From: an uncultured Saprospiraceae bacterium
GTDB taxonomy: Bacteria > Bacteroidota > Bacteroidia > Chitinophagales > Saprospiraceae
DNA length: 63,414 nucleotides
NCBI GenBank assembly: GCA_937929835.1
Contig: CALFUU010000026.1
Location: 1 to 63,414, forward strand
Reading direction: 5' to 3'
Part shown: one piece after another, positions 16,656-25,686 of the stretch
Layout of the letters: the number at the start of each line of letters is the position of its first letter
How positions within the stretch are numbered: the stretch's first letter is position 1
The notes under the pieces: model-generated
What the model saw: only the letters and a program-made list of their open reading frames with translations
Told to the model about the DNA's origin: nothing
Databases searched by the model: none
Position numbers and translations under genes: made by a program

Positions 16656-18359
16656 TTAAGTAGCAAACCTTTTCTTCCTGATGAAATTATATACAAGTCC
16701 AAATAGAACTACCAGCAATATCGGCAGAAGAATATTGATAAGTTGCCACTTGAGATAACTCTGATTGAGTTTCACCTGGTCTAATAGTCTAATTTCAGAA
16801 GTCTTAGATCTGGACTCTAGGAGTCCATATTCATCAGTAAGATAATCCAGAGAGTTGACTGCAAACTCGCCATTGCCTTGATACACAAAACCTTCCCACA
16901 TATTGAATCCCATAGGGGTAATCTTACCTGTACTAGGATTAAAAAGGTTCTTGATAATGTCAACATCAGAAATGAAAATTTGCTTAGTTGGCGCAGACTT
17001 TTCTTTGAACTCCGCGTCTATACTTTTCAATCCTTTCTCCATAGACTCAGAAACCCTATTCTTAAAGAAAGATTCAAACTCTCCCTCTACCAATACAGCC
17101 ACTGGTATATTAGATTTGTTGTAAGCACTAGTTCTTTGCTCGACTCTGACGACATCAAAAGTTAACCGCATAGGGTATACTTGCCTCCTACTATATTCTG
17201 AAGTAGTCAGCAGCGGGGTTTGCTTTAAGCTAGGCCTATCTAGGAGAGTAATAGAACTCGGAAATTCAGAGTAACTAGGATCAATCTTGTCGACTATAGG
17301 GTTATTAGAGCCAGGCCTCAATATAGGATAGTACACCCAATCAAATAACTGCTGTTGCGCTTGTCCACCAGCCTGACCGACCACTTGAGGTATCTTAGAA
17401 TTTTCAAGATCTAGCACTAGATCTTGGTTGATTCTCACACCGTACTTAAAGAACATATCATCTAACCCATGCTCATTGGGCTTAGGAACATACAAGCCAT
17501 TTCTATTAATACTATCTAAGTTAACTATCAACGACTCCACCAGCCAAATTACCTGACCACCATTCATAAGATATTGGTCTATAATGAATTGATTTCTCTC
17601 AGAAACTGTCTTTGTCGGTCCTGCTACCACAAGCACATCTACTTTAGAGTCTATCTGTACAACACTGTCCAAATTGATTCTACCAGTCCTTACTGTTGTA
17701 GACACTTCTTGCTCAATTGTAGCTGTCTGCGTATGATCTAGCTCTCCATTTCCAGTTGTAAAAAGCACATAAGGATTAGAAGTTCTAAATAGATTCTCTA
17801 TAGCATTGGCAAACTTATATTCTAAGAGGTTAGCAGATTTATTAATCATCATCTCTTGAGAATCTGTCTGTTCGCGGGAGGCCAGAAGATTAATTGTTAT
17901 CTGCCTAGATCCTCTCCTTATGATGGCGTAGGGGTAGATCAACTTTTCTACTTTCTGATCCTCTTCCATCACGAATAGAGTCATAGGTAGAATGCCATCT
18001 TTAGATAGATTTTCTCTTATTCGATTTATCTCCTCTACCGTCCCAGCACCTACATCTCTAAATCTATACTCAAGCTGAGGATTAGCATTACGAAGTTGTC
18101 TAATTACCTCTTGAGTTCTCGACTCCAACTGCTTAAATCCAGAAGGTAAGTCACCACCAAGAAGAACATCTATATAGATTACTTCATCTATGCTGCCAAG
18201 CAACTTCTCAGTAGAAGGCGTCAGACTAAATAACTTATCCTCTGTCAGATCGAGATAGGAATACAAATTTCTTCCTATCAGGTTCACGACAATCACTATT
18301 GCTATGACAATGAGTGTCTGTATAAATGCTGTTCTTTTTAGCCCACTCTTCCTTACCAT
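16656..18359 (-). CDS. gldG: Gliding-associated ABC transporter component GldG
   Basis: 567 residues. One membrane segment near residues 10-28 and another at the C-terminus (LINILLPILLVVLFGLVYNF) frame a large extracytoplasmic region. That region holds the ABC-type uncharacterised transport domain, with RLLTEDKLFSLTPSTEKLL-like start DLTEDKLFSLTPSTEKLL. Family and order (gldA, gldF, gldG) make the assignment firm. In Flavobacterium the trio is required for gliding in some strains. The start overlaps the gldF stop by 7 nt. Confidence 0.92.
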   Translation of the reverse strand: MVRKSGLKRTAFIQTLIVIAIVIVVNLIGRNLYSYLDLTEDKLFSLTPSTEKLLGSIDEVIYIDVLLGGDLPSGFKQLESRTQEVIRQLRNANPQLEYRFRDVGAGTVEEINRIRENLSKDGILPMTLFVMEEDQKVEKLIYPYAIIRRGSRQITINLLASREQTDSQEMMINKSANLLEYKFANAIENLFRTSNPYVLFTTGNGELDHTQTATIEQEVSTTVRTGRINLDSVVQIDSKVDVLVVAGPTKTVSERNQFIIDQYLMNGGQVIWLVESLIVNLDSINRNGLYVPKPNEHGLDDMFFKYGVRINQDLVLDLENSKIPQVVGQAGGQAQQQLFDWVYYPILRPGSNNPIVDKIDPSYSEFPSSITLLDRPSLKQTPLLTTSEYSRRQVYPMRLTFDVVRVEQRTSAYNKSNIPVAVLVEGEFESFFKNRVSESMEKGLKSIDAEFKEKSAPTKQIFISDVDIIKNLFNPSTGKITPMGFNMWEGFVYQGNGEFAVNSLDYLTDEYGLLESRSKTSEIRLLDQVKLNQSYLKWQLINILLPILLVVLFGLVYNFIRKKRFAT

Positions 18360-19084
18360 CCTCTTCTACTTAGTGATACCATCGTCAACCAAATAAACAT
18401 AGATGCCAATGAGACGAAATAAATAACATCACGTGTATCTATCCTCCCCTTGCTTATGTTATCGTAGTGATACTCTATCCCAAAATACTTCACCAGATCA
18501 TCCCACTTCCCAAATAGGCTAGGTAAATCCCCAATAAAGCTAAATGCAAAATACACTAGAAAACAACTAAAAGCCGTCAATATAAATGCCACGATCTGAT
18601 TATCCGTCAAGCTCGACATAAACAATCCTATCGATACAAATACAGAAGCCAAAAGGAACAATCCTGTATAGGACCCAATAGTCGCACCGCTATCTATATT
18701 ACCCTTAGGGCTACCAAGTTGATACACACTATAATAATAGATAAGTGTAGGCAAGATCGCTAAGGCAACCAAGGTCATACAAGCAAAATATTTGCCTAAC
18801 ACTATTTGCGTATCTGTGAGTGGCTTGGTATTAAGAAACTCCATTGTCCGTTGTTGTTTTTCTTGTGCAAAGGTTTGCATCGTCAACGCAGGAATCAAGA
18901 ATAATAACACCATCGGTGCTATTACAAAAAGCTGACCAATGGAAGCATAATTGTATGATGGAATACTTGTATTGGAAAATACCCACGCAAATAAACCAGT
19001 AATGAGGAGGAATATGACCAAGACCATATAGCCCGTCAATGAACTAAAAAAACTACTCAACTCTTTTAAGTAAATACTTCTCAC
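18353..19084 (-). CDS. gldF: Gliding-associated ABC transporter permease GldF
   Basis: 243 residues with six hydrophobic segments, starting MRSIYLKELSSFFSSLTGYMV, the typical N-terminus of ABC-2 type permeases. A cytosolic loop carries KPLTDTQIVLGKYFAC, a coupling-helix-like stretch. It overlaps the gldA stop by 4 nt and continues into gldG. Confidence 0.92.
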   Translation of the reverse strand: MRSIYLKELSSFFSSLTGYMVLVIFLLITGLFAWVFSNTSIPSYNYASIGQLFVIAPMVLLFLIPALTMQTFAQEKQQRTMEFLNTKPLTDTQIVLGKYFACMTLVALAILPTLIYYYSVYQLGSPKGNIDSGATIGSYTGLFLLASVFVSIGLFMSSLTDNQIVAFILTAFSCFLVYFAFSFIGDLPSLFGKWDDLVKYFGIEYHYDNISKGRIDTRDVIYFVSLASMFIWLTMVSLSRRGW

Positions 19085-19989
19085 TTTCTTCCTTGAGTTA
19101 CATTTTTAAATACGGCTTCGAGAGATTTTTTCTCTTTTGTCATCCCGACCAACTTATTACCTGAGCCCACGATCTGATCAAAAATCTGTGCACGATTATC
19201 GTACTTAGAACTGATCAAATATTCCTTATCTGATATAGGCTCTACTCTCTCTACTCCGTCTACTTTAGTTAAGATATCTGCACTGATCCCGTTAAGAAGT
19301 TCTATTGTAATTGTAAGTGTCTTATCAGATGTGCTGTTCAGCGTAGTGAGACTGTCTGAAGCAACAATTTTGCCTTTGTCTAGAATAACAATTTTGTCAC
19401 AAATCGATTCTACCTCTTGTAGTATATGGGAAGAAAATATAACGGTCTTATCTTTTTTAAGATTGGATATCAGACTTCTTATTTCTACTAATTGATTGGG
19501 ATCGAGACCAGAAATAGGTTCGTCCAAAATAAGTACTTCTGGATCGTGTATCATCGCTTGCGCTAGACCTACACGTTGTTTATATCCTTTGGATAATTGA
19601 GATATCTTTTTGTTTTGCTCTCTCCCTAATCCTACTAATTCAATCAGTCGAGGTATCCGTCCTATATCTTTGCTTAATTGATGTATCCGCTCCACAAACC
19701 GTAAATACTCTTTGACATACATAGTGCCATACAAAGGGTTATGCTCTGGGAGGTAACCAATTTTCTTCTTTATTGCTATATCGTCCTTTCCGACTGTCAG
19801 TCCACAGACTTGCGCTGTTCCAGACGTAGGTGGCATAAAGCAAGTCAAGATTTTCATAGTCGTTGTCTTCCCGGCACCATTGGGACCAAGGAGACCTACT
19901 ATCTCGCCTTTAGCCGCTGAGAAGCTAATGGTATCTATAGCATTCTGCTGGCCATAAGACTTTGTTAATGCATCGACAACTATGCTCAA
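19081..19989 (-). CDS. gldA: Gliding-associated ABC transporter ATPase GldA
   Basis: 302 residues if started at TTG 19989-19987 (MSIVVDALTKSYG), which overlaps the truB stop as TTGA. An ATG at 20013 would add eight residues and lie inside truB. Walker A is GLLGPNGAGKTTTMK, the signature is QLSKGYKQRVGLAQAM, and Walker B is VLILDEPISGLDPNQ. The C-terminal part is the usual regulatory extension of this subgroup. It works with GldF/GldG. Confidence 0.92.
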   Translation of the reverse strand: MSIVVDALTKSYGQQNAIDTISFSAAKGEIVGLLGPNGAGKTTTMKILTCFMPPTSGTAQVCGLTVGKDDIAIKKKIGYLPEHNPLYGTMYVKEYLRFVERIHQLSKDIGRIPRLIELVGLGREQNKKISQLSKGYKQRVGLAQAMIHDPEVLILDEPISGLDPNQLVEIRSLISNLKKDKTVIFSSHILQEVESICDKIVILDKGKIVASDSLTTLNSTSDKTLTITIELLNGISADILTKVDGVERVEPISDKEYLISSKYDNRAQIFDQIVGSGNKLVGMTKEKKSLEAVFKNVTQGRK

Positions 19990-20711
19990 GATTCTGGATT
20001 TATTGCTTGACAAATCTCGTCCACTTCTAGGGCTTCATTGACATCATAGGATGCTATGCCTGTGCGACGTAGGGCATAAAGATACGCAGGTGTTGACAAA
20101 ACTGCCCCTAAGTCTCTTGCAAATGCTCTGATATAGGTTCCTTTTCCGCATAAGATGTCGAAGTTGACATATGGGAGATCGCAATCCGTCATAGTCACCT
20201 CATGAAAGAAGACTTGCTTGGACTTGGGTTTGAATTTCTTATCCTTACGGGCGAGCTTATACATAGCTGTACCATTTATCTTAGCAGCAGAATAAATGGG
20301 TATCTCTTGAGTCATCTCTCCGTGAAATGTAGACATCCCATGAAGGACTTGCTCCTTGGTAACAGTCAAGCTATCGACAACATCAACCTCTTCCATTTCT
20401 CGGTCCAGACTAGCCGTAGTAGCACCCAACTTGACCGTGCCAGTATAGCGCTTATCGTGATTTTCTTCTAGTGGGATACGCTTGGTGTACTTACCTGTAA
20501 ATATCATCAGGAGACCCGTAGCCAATGGATCTAAGGTACCGTTGTGCCCGACTTTAAACTTCTTTCTCTCGTACTTGTGTCTGAGTCTATGTCTGATCTT
20601 GTTCACCACATCAAAAGAGGTCCACCCTAATGGCTTATTGACTAAGATAGCAACCCCTGCCTCATAATCTACCTCACTAAAGTCACTACCTTTCTTCAAT
20701 ATGTGCATCAT
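19986..20711 (-). CDS. truB: tRNA pseudouridine(55) synthase TruB
   Basis: 241 residues when started at the ATG overlapping the uppP stop (ATGA, 20711-20708). A longer frame from 20774 would read through uppP. The catalytic Asp is D61 in VGHNGTLDPLATGLL. KPLGWTSFDVVNKIR and CGKGTYIRAFARDLG are the other family blocks. It makes pseudouridine 55 in the T-loop of tRNAs in the cytoplasm. The PUA-like tail is short. Confidence 0.95.
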   Translation of the reverse strand: MMHILKKGSDFSEVDYEAGVAILVNKPLGWTSFDVVNKIRHRLRHKYERKKFKVGHNGTLDPLATGLLMIFTGKYTKRIPLEENHDKRYTGTVKLGATTASLDREMEEVDVVDSLTVTKEQVLHGMSTFHGEMTQEIPIYSAAKINGTAMYKLARKDKKFKPKSKQVFFHEVTMTDCDLPYVNFDILCGKGTYIRAFARDLGAVLSTPAYLYALRRTGIASYDVNEALEVDEICQAINPES

Positions 20712-21520
20712 CCGATTGTAAGCTTGTAGATAATCATTCCCGCTCCTACGATAAAGCAATAGTAAGCAAACCAAGAAAGTTTCGAGGCTTTGACTAGATT
20801 AATCATCGCGGTGCAGGCTACAATTCCTGTAATGAAAGCAGCTATGAAACCGATGATTAAATATGTCATCGAGGGCGCATTGGACATTAGATCCCCAGAA
20901 AGAAGATCCTTAGACATTTTACCGAGTATGAGAGGAATAACCATCAAAAATGAAAATCGAGCTGCTTGAGATCGATCCACTCCTAGAAGTAGAGCAGTAG
21001 CAATAGTGGAACCTGACCGTGATAAACCCGGCAGTATAGCAAAAGCCTGACTCAGACCTATTATAAAGGATGATGACAGATTAAGGTCATTCTGCTTTAC
21101 CTTGATCCGTTCTGAGACAAGCAATAAAATCCCAGTTACAATGAGAAGTGCACTTACAAGTACTATCTTTCTGTGAAATAACGTCTCTAAAAGTTCATCG
21201 AAAAAGAGACCCACTATAACTGCAGGTATCATACTGATGATGATATACAGAGCAAACCTTCTAGCTTCCCCACCCCTAGGCTTTTGTGTACTGAAAATAT
21301 TGGCAAGGAGCTGAAAAATATCTTTTCTGAAAACCACTACAGTAGACAGAGCAGTAGCAAAGTGAAGAAAGACAGTTGTCATCATACTCTGCTCGGCGAG
21401 ACTGTCATCATTAAGTAGATATTTCATCAATTCTAGATGACCACTACTACTCACTGGGAGGAATTCTGTGAGTCCCTGTACGACACCAAGTATAAAGGCC
21501 TCAATCCACTCACCCATCAA
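20708..21520 (-). CDS. uppP: Undecaprenyl-diphosphatase UppP (BacA)
   Basis: 270 residues with eight or so hydrophobic segments. The two catalytic blocks are present: GVVQGLTEFLPVSSSGHLEL near residue 13 and LPGLSRSGSTIATALLLG near 160. The enzyme dephosphorylates undecaprenyl diphosphate to recycle the lipid carrier for peptidoglycan and other envelope glycans, at the inner membrane. It lies between the DUF3098 gene and truB in a run with very short spacings, an order conserved in many Bacteroidota. Confidence 0.95.
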   Translation of the reverse strand: MMGEWIEAFILGVVQGLTEFLPVSSSGHLELMKYLLNDDSLAEQSMMTTVFLHFATALSTVVVFRKDIFQLLANIFSTQKPRGGEARRFALYIIISMIPAVIVGLFFDELLETLFHRKIVLVSALLIVTGILLLVSERIKVKQNDLNLSSSFIIGLSQAFAILPGLSRSGSTIATALLLGVDRSQAARFSFLMVIPLILGKMSKDLLSGDLMSNAPSMTYLIIGFIAAFITGIVACTAMINLVKASKLSWFAYYCFIVGAGMIIYKLTIG

Positions 21521-21539
21521 TTAATAATTAAAACTGTGG

Positions 21540-21878
21540 TTATTTGAAGATGGCGTATATCTCTACACCAAGGCCTGCCAAGATGACTATAGGTGCTAAT
21601 AGCGTTCTTCTAAAACTATAAATCTCACCTTCATCCCAAGTTGTTGGGTTCTCATTGAATCCACCCATCATCAGTAGCATTCCTAACGTAATGAGAGCGA
21701 TACCTATAGCCACCCACTTGTAATTCTCTTTATTAAATACTAGCGTCTCGCTGGTTGCTGTGACCGCTTCCTTAGAGGTCCCTCGCTTTGACTGAGTAGC
21801 CACAACTTTTTTGATGCTTGATCTATCACTCTGAGAGTCTTTAGCTTTGGATGGGACAATCTTTTTCTTTTTAGCCAT
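21540..21878 (-). CDS. DUF3098 membrane protein
   Basis: 112 residues. The first 45 are Lys/Ser/Thr-rich and polar. Then come two hydrophobic helices, WVAIGIALITLGMLLMMGGF and LLAPIVILAGLGVEIYAIF, separated by a short loop with PTTWDEGEIYSFRR. This is the DUF3098 pattern, almost always found next to ftsX and uppP in Bacteroidota. No biochemical role is known to me. The position suggests a link to cell division or wall synthesis. Confidence 0.85.
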   Translation of the reverse strand: MAKKKKIVPSKAKDSQSDRSSIKKVVATQSKRGTSKEAVTATSETLVFNKENYKWVAIGIALITLGMLLMMGGFNENPTTWDEGEIYSFRRTLLAPIVILAGLGVEIYAIFK

Positions 21879-21889
21879 ATCAGTAGTAT

Positions 21890-22699
21890 CTAGTATTTAA
21901 TGTTAGATGCAGACCGAGCCATAAATGAGGCTACAATCCAAGTTATTAGCAATGGTGCCAAAATCGTAATTACGAACTCTATCGTACTAATGTCTCCATT
22001 ATTTACACCAAAGCTCCCATAGATTAGATAAACAACTACCAAAAATAGAAATATACCCAATAACCACCCTTTAAAAGAGGTACTTAGCACAGACTTTTTG
22101 ATACGATCATATACTTCAGAAGTGTCCGAACCGTACAATTGCATTGATTTGATCAACGGTCCATTGTTACGATTGATGACCCTAAATAGATATTTGAAAT
22201 ATAAAATGGTCGCCAGAATAAGTATTAAAAGACTCGGAACCAATTTAAGCGATTGTGGCAAATGCGGCCTACTACAGTTAGCTGGTGACACCTCAGCACC
22301 AAAGATCCCATCTACATAACCTAAATCACTAACCGAAGATTCTAACTCTGTAATAAAATCAGGATGGCTGCTGACCTCAACCGACAATAAGTCCTTAAGC
22401 GGATTTTCTTCAGATAGATCGGATTTCATAGTGGAAGTCAGCGCCTTCCAAGCCTGTTCTTTGGAGATAAAGTCTATATGCTTGATAGAAAGGTCCTCAA
22501 GTCTATCTTTTACTATCTCTATCTCAGTATTTGTGACGGTCTGGCTTAGTTCAATAAGCACTACTTGGCTACCTTCGTGGGTTGTTACCTCAGGCGTATA
22601 GAAGTAATTGAATATGATGAGCATTAACAATAACTGAAGTAAGCTCGTCGAAATTACGTTTAAAAGTATGGAGGGCTTATTTTGTAGCAAATCTGCCAT
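21890..22699 (-). CDS. ftsX: FtsX-like cell-division ABC permease
   Basis: 269 residues with one N-terminal membrane segment (about 15-33), an extracytoplasmic domain of about 130 residues and three C-terminal segments, the FtsX topology. The extracytoplasmic part contains EIEIVKDRLEDL and ISKEQAWKALTSTMKSDLSEENPLKD, matching the FtsX ECD pattern. Its sequence is diverged, and its FtsE partner is not adjacent. It heads the run ftsX, DUF3098, uppP, truB, gldA, gldF, gldG. An exact TATGTTTG box lies at 22704-22711, four bases before the ATG. Confidence 0.88.
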   Translation of the reverse strand: MADLLQNKPSILLNVISTSLLQLLLMLIIFNYFYTPEVTTHEGSQVVLIELSQTVTNTEIEIVKDRLEDLSIKHIDFISKEQAWKALTSTMKSDLSEENPLKDLLSVEVSSHPDFITELESSVSDLGYVDGIFGAEVSPANCSRPHLPQSLKLVPSLLILILATILYFKYLFRVINRNNGPLIKSMQLYGSDTSEVYDRIKKSVLSTSFKGWLLGIFLFLVVVYLIYGSFGVNNGDISTIEFVITILAPLLITWIVASFMARSASNIKY

Positions 22700-22710
22700 T
22701 CGACAAACAT

Positions 22711-23298
22711 ATGAACAATTATAATATTAAAGTTTTTTCAATATCTCTTTTATTAACACTTTCTCAAGTTATTCTATCACAGGCTCTGATTACCAACCCT
22801 TCTATGGAAGATCAGCCAGCAGATGCGACTATGCCATCGGGCTGGTTCTCAGCAAGCAAGAGCACGACACCTGACATTCTACCAGGATTCTGGGGAGTAT
22901 ATGCCGAGCCAGAAGACGGAAACAGTTATGTCGGCTTGATAACTCGACCTGATGGATCATTTGAAAGTATAGCCCAGCGCCTTGGAGCACCTCTCAGTAA
23001 AGAAACCTGTTATACCTTAGGTCTGTATTTGGCGCATTCGGATAATTATACTGGCTATAATCAACCTCTCAAGCTGAGAGTCTACATATCTAACAAGAAA
23101 AACAAGAGAGAACAGCTAGTATATGAGTCCCCAATAATCGAAGATGAAGACTGGGCCTTCTACCAATTTGAATTTATACCCCTAAAAGCGGCACGATATC
23201 TCATTCTGGAGGCTTATAACGATAGTGGGCAAAGGGCTTGGAAAGGCAACATTCTTATAGATGGGTTGTCCCAATTAACAATATGTAATCGCGTATAA
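22711..23298 (+). CDS. Secreted protein with a galactose-binding-like fold, function unknown
   Basis: 195 residues. Residues 1-25 are a signal peptide (SISLLLTLSQVILSQA). The rest begins ITNPSMEDQPADATMPSGWF and contains SYVGLITRPDGSFESIAQRL and a late FEFIPLKAARYLILEA stretch; this arrangement resembles the jelly-roll carbohydrate-binding domains that often precede OmpA or other partners. No catalytic motif is visible. Its start codon is 11 nt from the start of the divergent ftsX gene. The sirtuin gene follows immediately (0 nt). Confidence 0.75.
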   Translation: MNNYNIKVFSISLLLTLSQVILSQALITNPSMEDQPADATMPSGWFSASKSTTPDILPGFWGVYAEPEDGNSYVGLITRPDGSFESIAQRLGAPLSKETCYTLGLYLAHSDNYTGYNQPLKLRVYISNKKNKREQLVYESPIIEDEDWAFYQFEFIPLKAARYLILEAYNDSGQRAWKGNILIDGLSQLTICNRV

Positions 23299-23979
23299 AT
23301 GAACATAGTTGTACTCTCAGGAGCTGGAATAAGCGCAGAAAGTGGTATCAAAACCTTCCGTGACGCAGACGGATTATGGGAAGGCCATGATGTTATGGAA
23401 GTAGCCTCACCCGAAGGCTGGGCCGCTAACCAAGCACTAGTTTTAGATTTCTATAATCAGCGTAGACGGCAATTAACTGAAGTCGAGCCCAATGCGGCAC
23501 ACTTTGCTCTTGCCGAACTAGAGCAACATCATAACGTGAAGATAGTCACCCAAAATGTAGATGACCTGCATGAAAGAGCTGGCTCTAAGCACGTTTTACA
23601 TCTCCACGGAGAGTTGCTAAAAGTTAGATCTACAGTCAATCCTGAAGACATAGAAGTGTGGCCCGGTGATCTTAACGAAGGAGATCTGTGTGCAGGAGGT
23701 CATCAACTAAGACCGCATATCGTATGGTTTGGAGAGGCCGTGCCAATGCTCAATGAAGCAGCGCAGTTGGTTTCTGAGGCTGAAATCCTGATAATAGTGG
23801 GTACTTCTTTACAAGTCTATCCCGCAGCTGGGCTAATTTCAGCTGCACCTCCATCTGCAAAGGTCTATTATATTGATCCTAAACCCTTTATATCAAGGGA
23901 ACTGAGCATTAGAGAACATCAGATTATAACTCAACCTGCCACTACAGGAATGCAGGAGCTGATTGGAATACTAACCTAA
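23299..23979 (+). CDS. NAD-dependent protein deacylase (sirtuin), apparently lacking the zinc site
   Basis: 226 residues. The NAD site is GAGISAESGIKTFRD (8-22), with QNVDDLH (85-91) and the catalytic H103 in HLHGEL. Y52 and R55 (FYNQR) are the class III pair that favours succinyl/malonyl lysine. The usual four zinc cysteines between residues 108 and 140 are absent; only one Cys is seen (DLCAGGHQLRP). The structural zinc is therefore probably missing, as in other Bacteroidota homologues I recall. Cytoplasmic. Confidence 0.92.
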   Translation: MNIVVLSGAGISAESGIKTFRDADGLWEGHDVMEVASPEGWAANQALVLDFYNQRRRQLTEVEPNAAHFALAELEQHHNVKIVTQNVDDLHERAGSKHVLHLHGELLKVRSTVNPEDIEVWPGDLNEGDLCAGGHQLRPHIVWFGEAVPMLNEAAQLVSEAEILIIVGTSLQVYPAAGLISAAPPSAKVYYIDPKPFISRELSIREHQIITQPATTGMQELIGILT

Positions 23980-24032
23980 TAATCAGACATTTAGGACAAA
24001 AAAGAGAAGCCATATGAAGTAAAATCTTAACT

Positions 24033-24503
24033 TTGAATCTGGCTCGAAAATCACAGATAGAAACAAACGCTTTGTACCTAAAATTCCAAATAGAAATATA
24101 TCAATGGCTAGGGCCTATTATCGCCCTGTTCTTTATCTATAGGATTATCTCACAATTTAGAGCCAATAGGAGATTACTTCTAGGCACCATTATATGGGTA
24201 TCCTTTTGGATGGTAATAATTCTACTTTCGGTTATACCAGGTCAATTTTCAATATCACTAGCGCAGTCTCTAGGATTCAAGAATAATATCAATGCCGTTA
24301 TATTTGTCGCCTTGGGATTTCTATTCATTATGACTTATAATCAGTCAGCAACAATCGAACGTCTAGAAAAACAAATAACAACTTTGGTAAGGAAAGTCGC
24401 CTTGGAAAAACAAGAAAATCTTAATCTCCAAAAGAAACTTAACACACAAGGTATGTCCAACCGATCAAAGAAGAAAAAGGCTAAGTCCATCACTAGTGAA
24501 TGA
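24033..24503 (+). CDS. DUF2304 membrane protein
   Basis: About 156 residues if started at TTG 24033, with no ATG nearby. However, an exact TAACTTTG promoter box (24028-24035) covers that TTG, so a TTG at 24072 (143 residues, starting YLKFQIEIYQW) is a good alternative. Three hydrophobic helices lie in the first 100 residues and are followed by a coiled-coil, IERLEKQITTLVRKVALEKQ, and a basic tail. Family DUF2304 is usually found beside glycosyltransferases, as here: the next gene starts within its stop codon (ATGA). Confidence 0.8.
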   Translation: MNLARKSQIETNALYLKFQIEIYQWLGPIIALFFIYRIISQFRANRRLLLGTIIWVSFWMVIILLSVIPGQFSISLAQSLGFKNNINAVIFVALGFLFIMTYNQSATIERLEKQITTLVRKVALEKQENLNLQKKLNTQGMSNRSKKKKAKSITSE

Positions 24504-25597
24504 AAATTCTTTTTGTTCTTGAAAACCATTATCCTAACATAGGTGGTGTAGAGACTTTATTCAAAAGTCTAACAGAATCTTTAGTCAATGAGGGCTATGA
24601 GGTAACTATACTTACCAATCAATACGACAAAATTCTTCTTAGGAATGAGACACTTAACGGCGTCAAGATAATTCGAGTTCCCTTCTACAATCGGTACCTA
24701 TTCACGATACTCGCGTTCTTCCCAGCATTTCGTCTAGCCTTGAGGCACGATCTTATACATACGACATCTTATAATGCGGGTTTGCCAGCATTTTTCGCAG
24801 GATTACTAAGTGGCACAAAAGTTATTATCACATTTCATGAAGTCTGGGGGAAGCTTTGGTTTAGACTTCCGTATATAGGCAAGATCTCTTCACGACTACA
24901 TTTTCTATTCGAACAATTTCTTGTCAAGCTGCCTTTTACACACTTTGTTGCAGTATCAGACGCTACCAAAAAGAGGCTTTTAGAAAGTGGTGTCAATAAG
25001 CAAAAAGTCACTAGAATATATAACGGTATCGATTATAGTAAGATGCCGCAAGTAAGCTATAGCGGCAATAAAAACAAAGACTTTACCTTTATATACTTTG
25101 GGCGATTAGGCATTTCAAAAGGATTAGATCTACTGCTTAAGGCATCCAAAGTTATCAGAGAAAAAGGTAAGGCCTTCAAATTGCAACTAGTCATTCCACT
25201 AGAACCGAATAAATTTCATAATGAAATAATATCAACCATAAACAAATACGAACTCAGCCAGCATATAGATATCAAGAGTGAGTTACCTTATGCCGTTCTT
25301 AGTCAATTGGTAGTGGATTCAGATGCCGTTGTAATTCCCTCTTATAGTGAAGGGTTTGGATTTACAGCTGTCGAGAGTATGGCCTTAGAGCGGCCGATCT
25401 TGTCTTCTGGTAAGGGTTCATTACAAGAAATAGTAACGGGCAGACACTTAACAATGTCAACACATACGCCACTGGGTCTATCAGAGATTATGGAAAAAGC
25501 AATGCGCAATGACTGGGATGAAACTTTATCAAAAAAGTTTCATCTCAAAGATTCTATAATTGCTTACTCCCAACTCTACAATACCTTAATAGGATGA
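24500..25597 (+). CDS. GT4-family glycosyltransferase
   Basis: 365 residues. The N-terminal Rossmann half starts MKILFVLENHYPNIGGVETL, the typical GT4 opening. In the donor half NGIDYSKM, FIYFGRLGISKGLDLLL and PSYSEGFGFTAVESMAL show the GT-B donor site with the E-x7-E pair. There is no membrane segment except one amphipathic patch. It is translationally coupled to the DUF2304 gene, a pairing seen in many cell-surface glycan loci. The sugar and acceptor are unknown. Confidence 0.9.
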   Translation: MKILFVLENHYPNIGGVETLFKSLTESLVNEGYEVTILTNQYDKILLRNETLNGVKIIRVPFYNRYLFTILAFFPAFRLALRHDLIHTTSYNAGLPAFFAGLLSGTKVIITFHEVWGKLWFRLPYIGKISSRLHFLFEQFLVKLPFTHFVAVSDATKKRLLESGVNKQKVTRIYNGIDYSKMPQVSYSGNKNKDFTFIYFGRLGISKGLDLLLKASKVIREKGKAFKLQLVIPLEPNKFHNEIISTINKYELSQHIDIKSELPYAVLSQLVVDSDAVVIPSYSEGFGFTAVESMALERPILSSGKGSLQEIVTGRHLTMSTHTPLGLSEIMEKAMRNDWDETLSKKFHLKDSIIAYSQLYNTLIG

Positions 25598-25686
25598 CAA
25601 CAGATAATCTGTCCACGATTATTAGCCTTAAGTCTATGAAACACTCATCAGCTTAATAGAAATCTTATCTTTAGAAAAACAAAGCA

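Noticed and set aside
20712..20774. N-terminal extension of truB into uppP
   Set aside because: The ATGA overlap at 20711 gives the normal TruB length and the extra residues match nothing.
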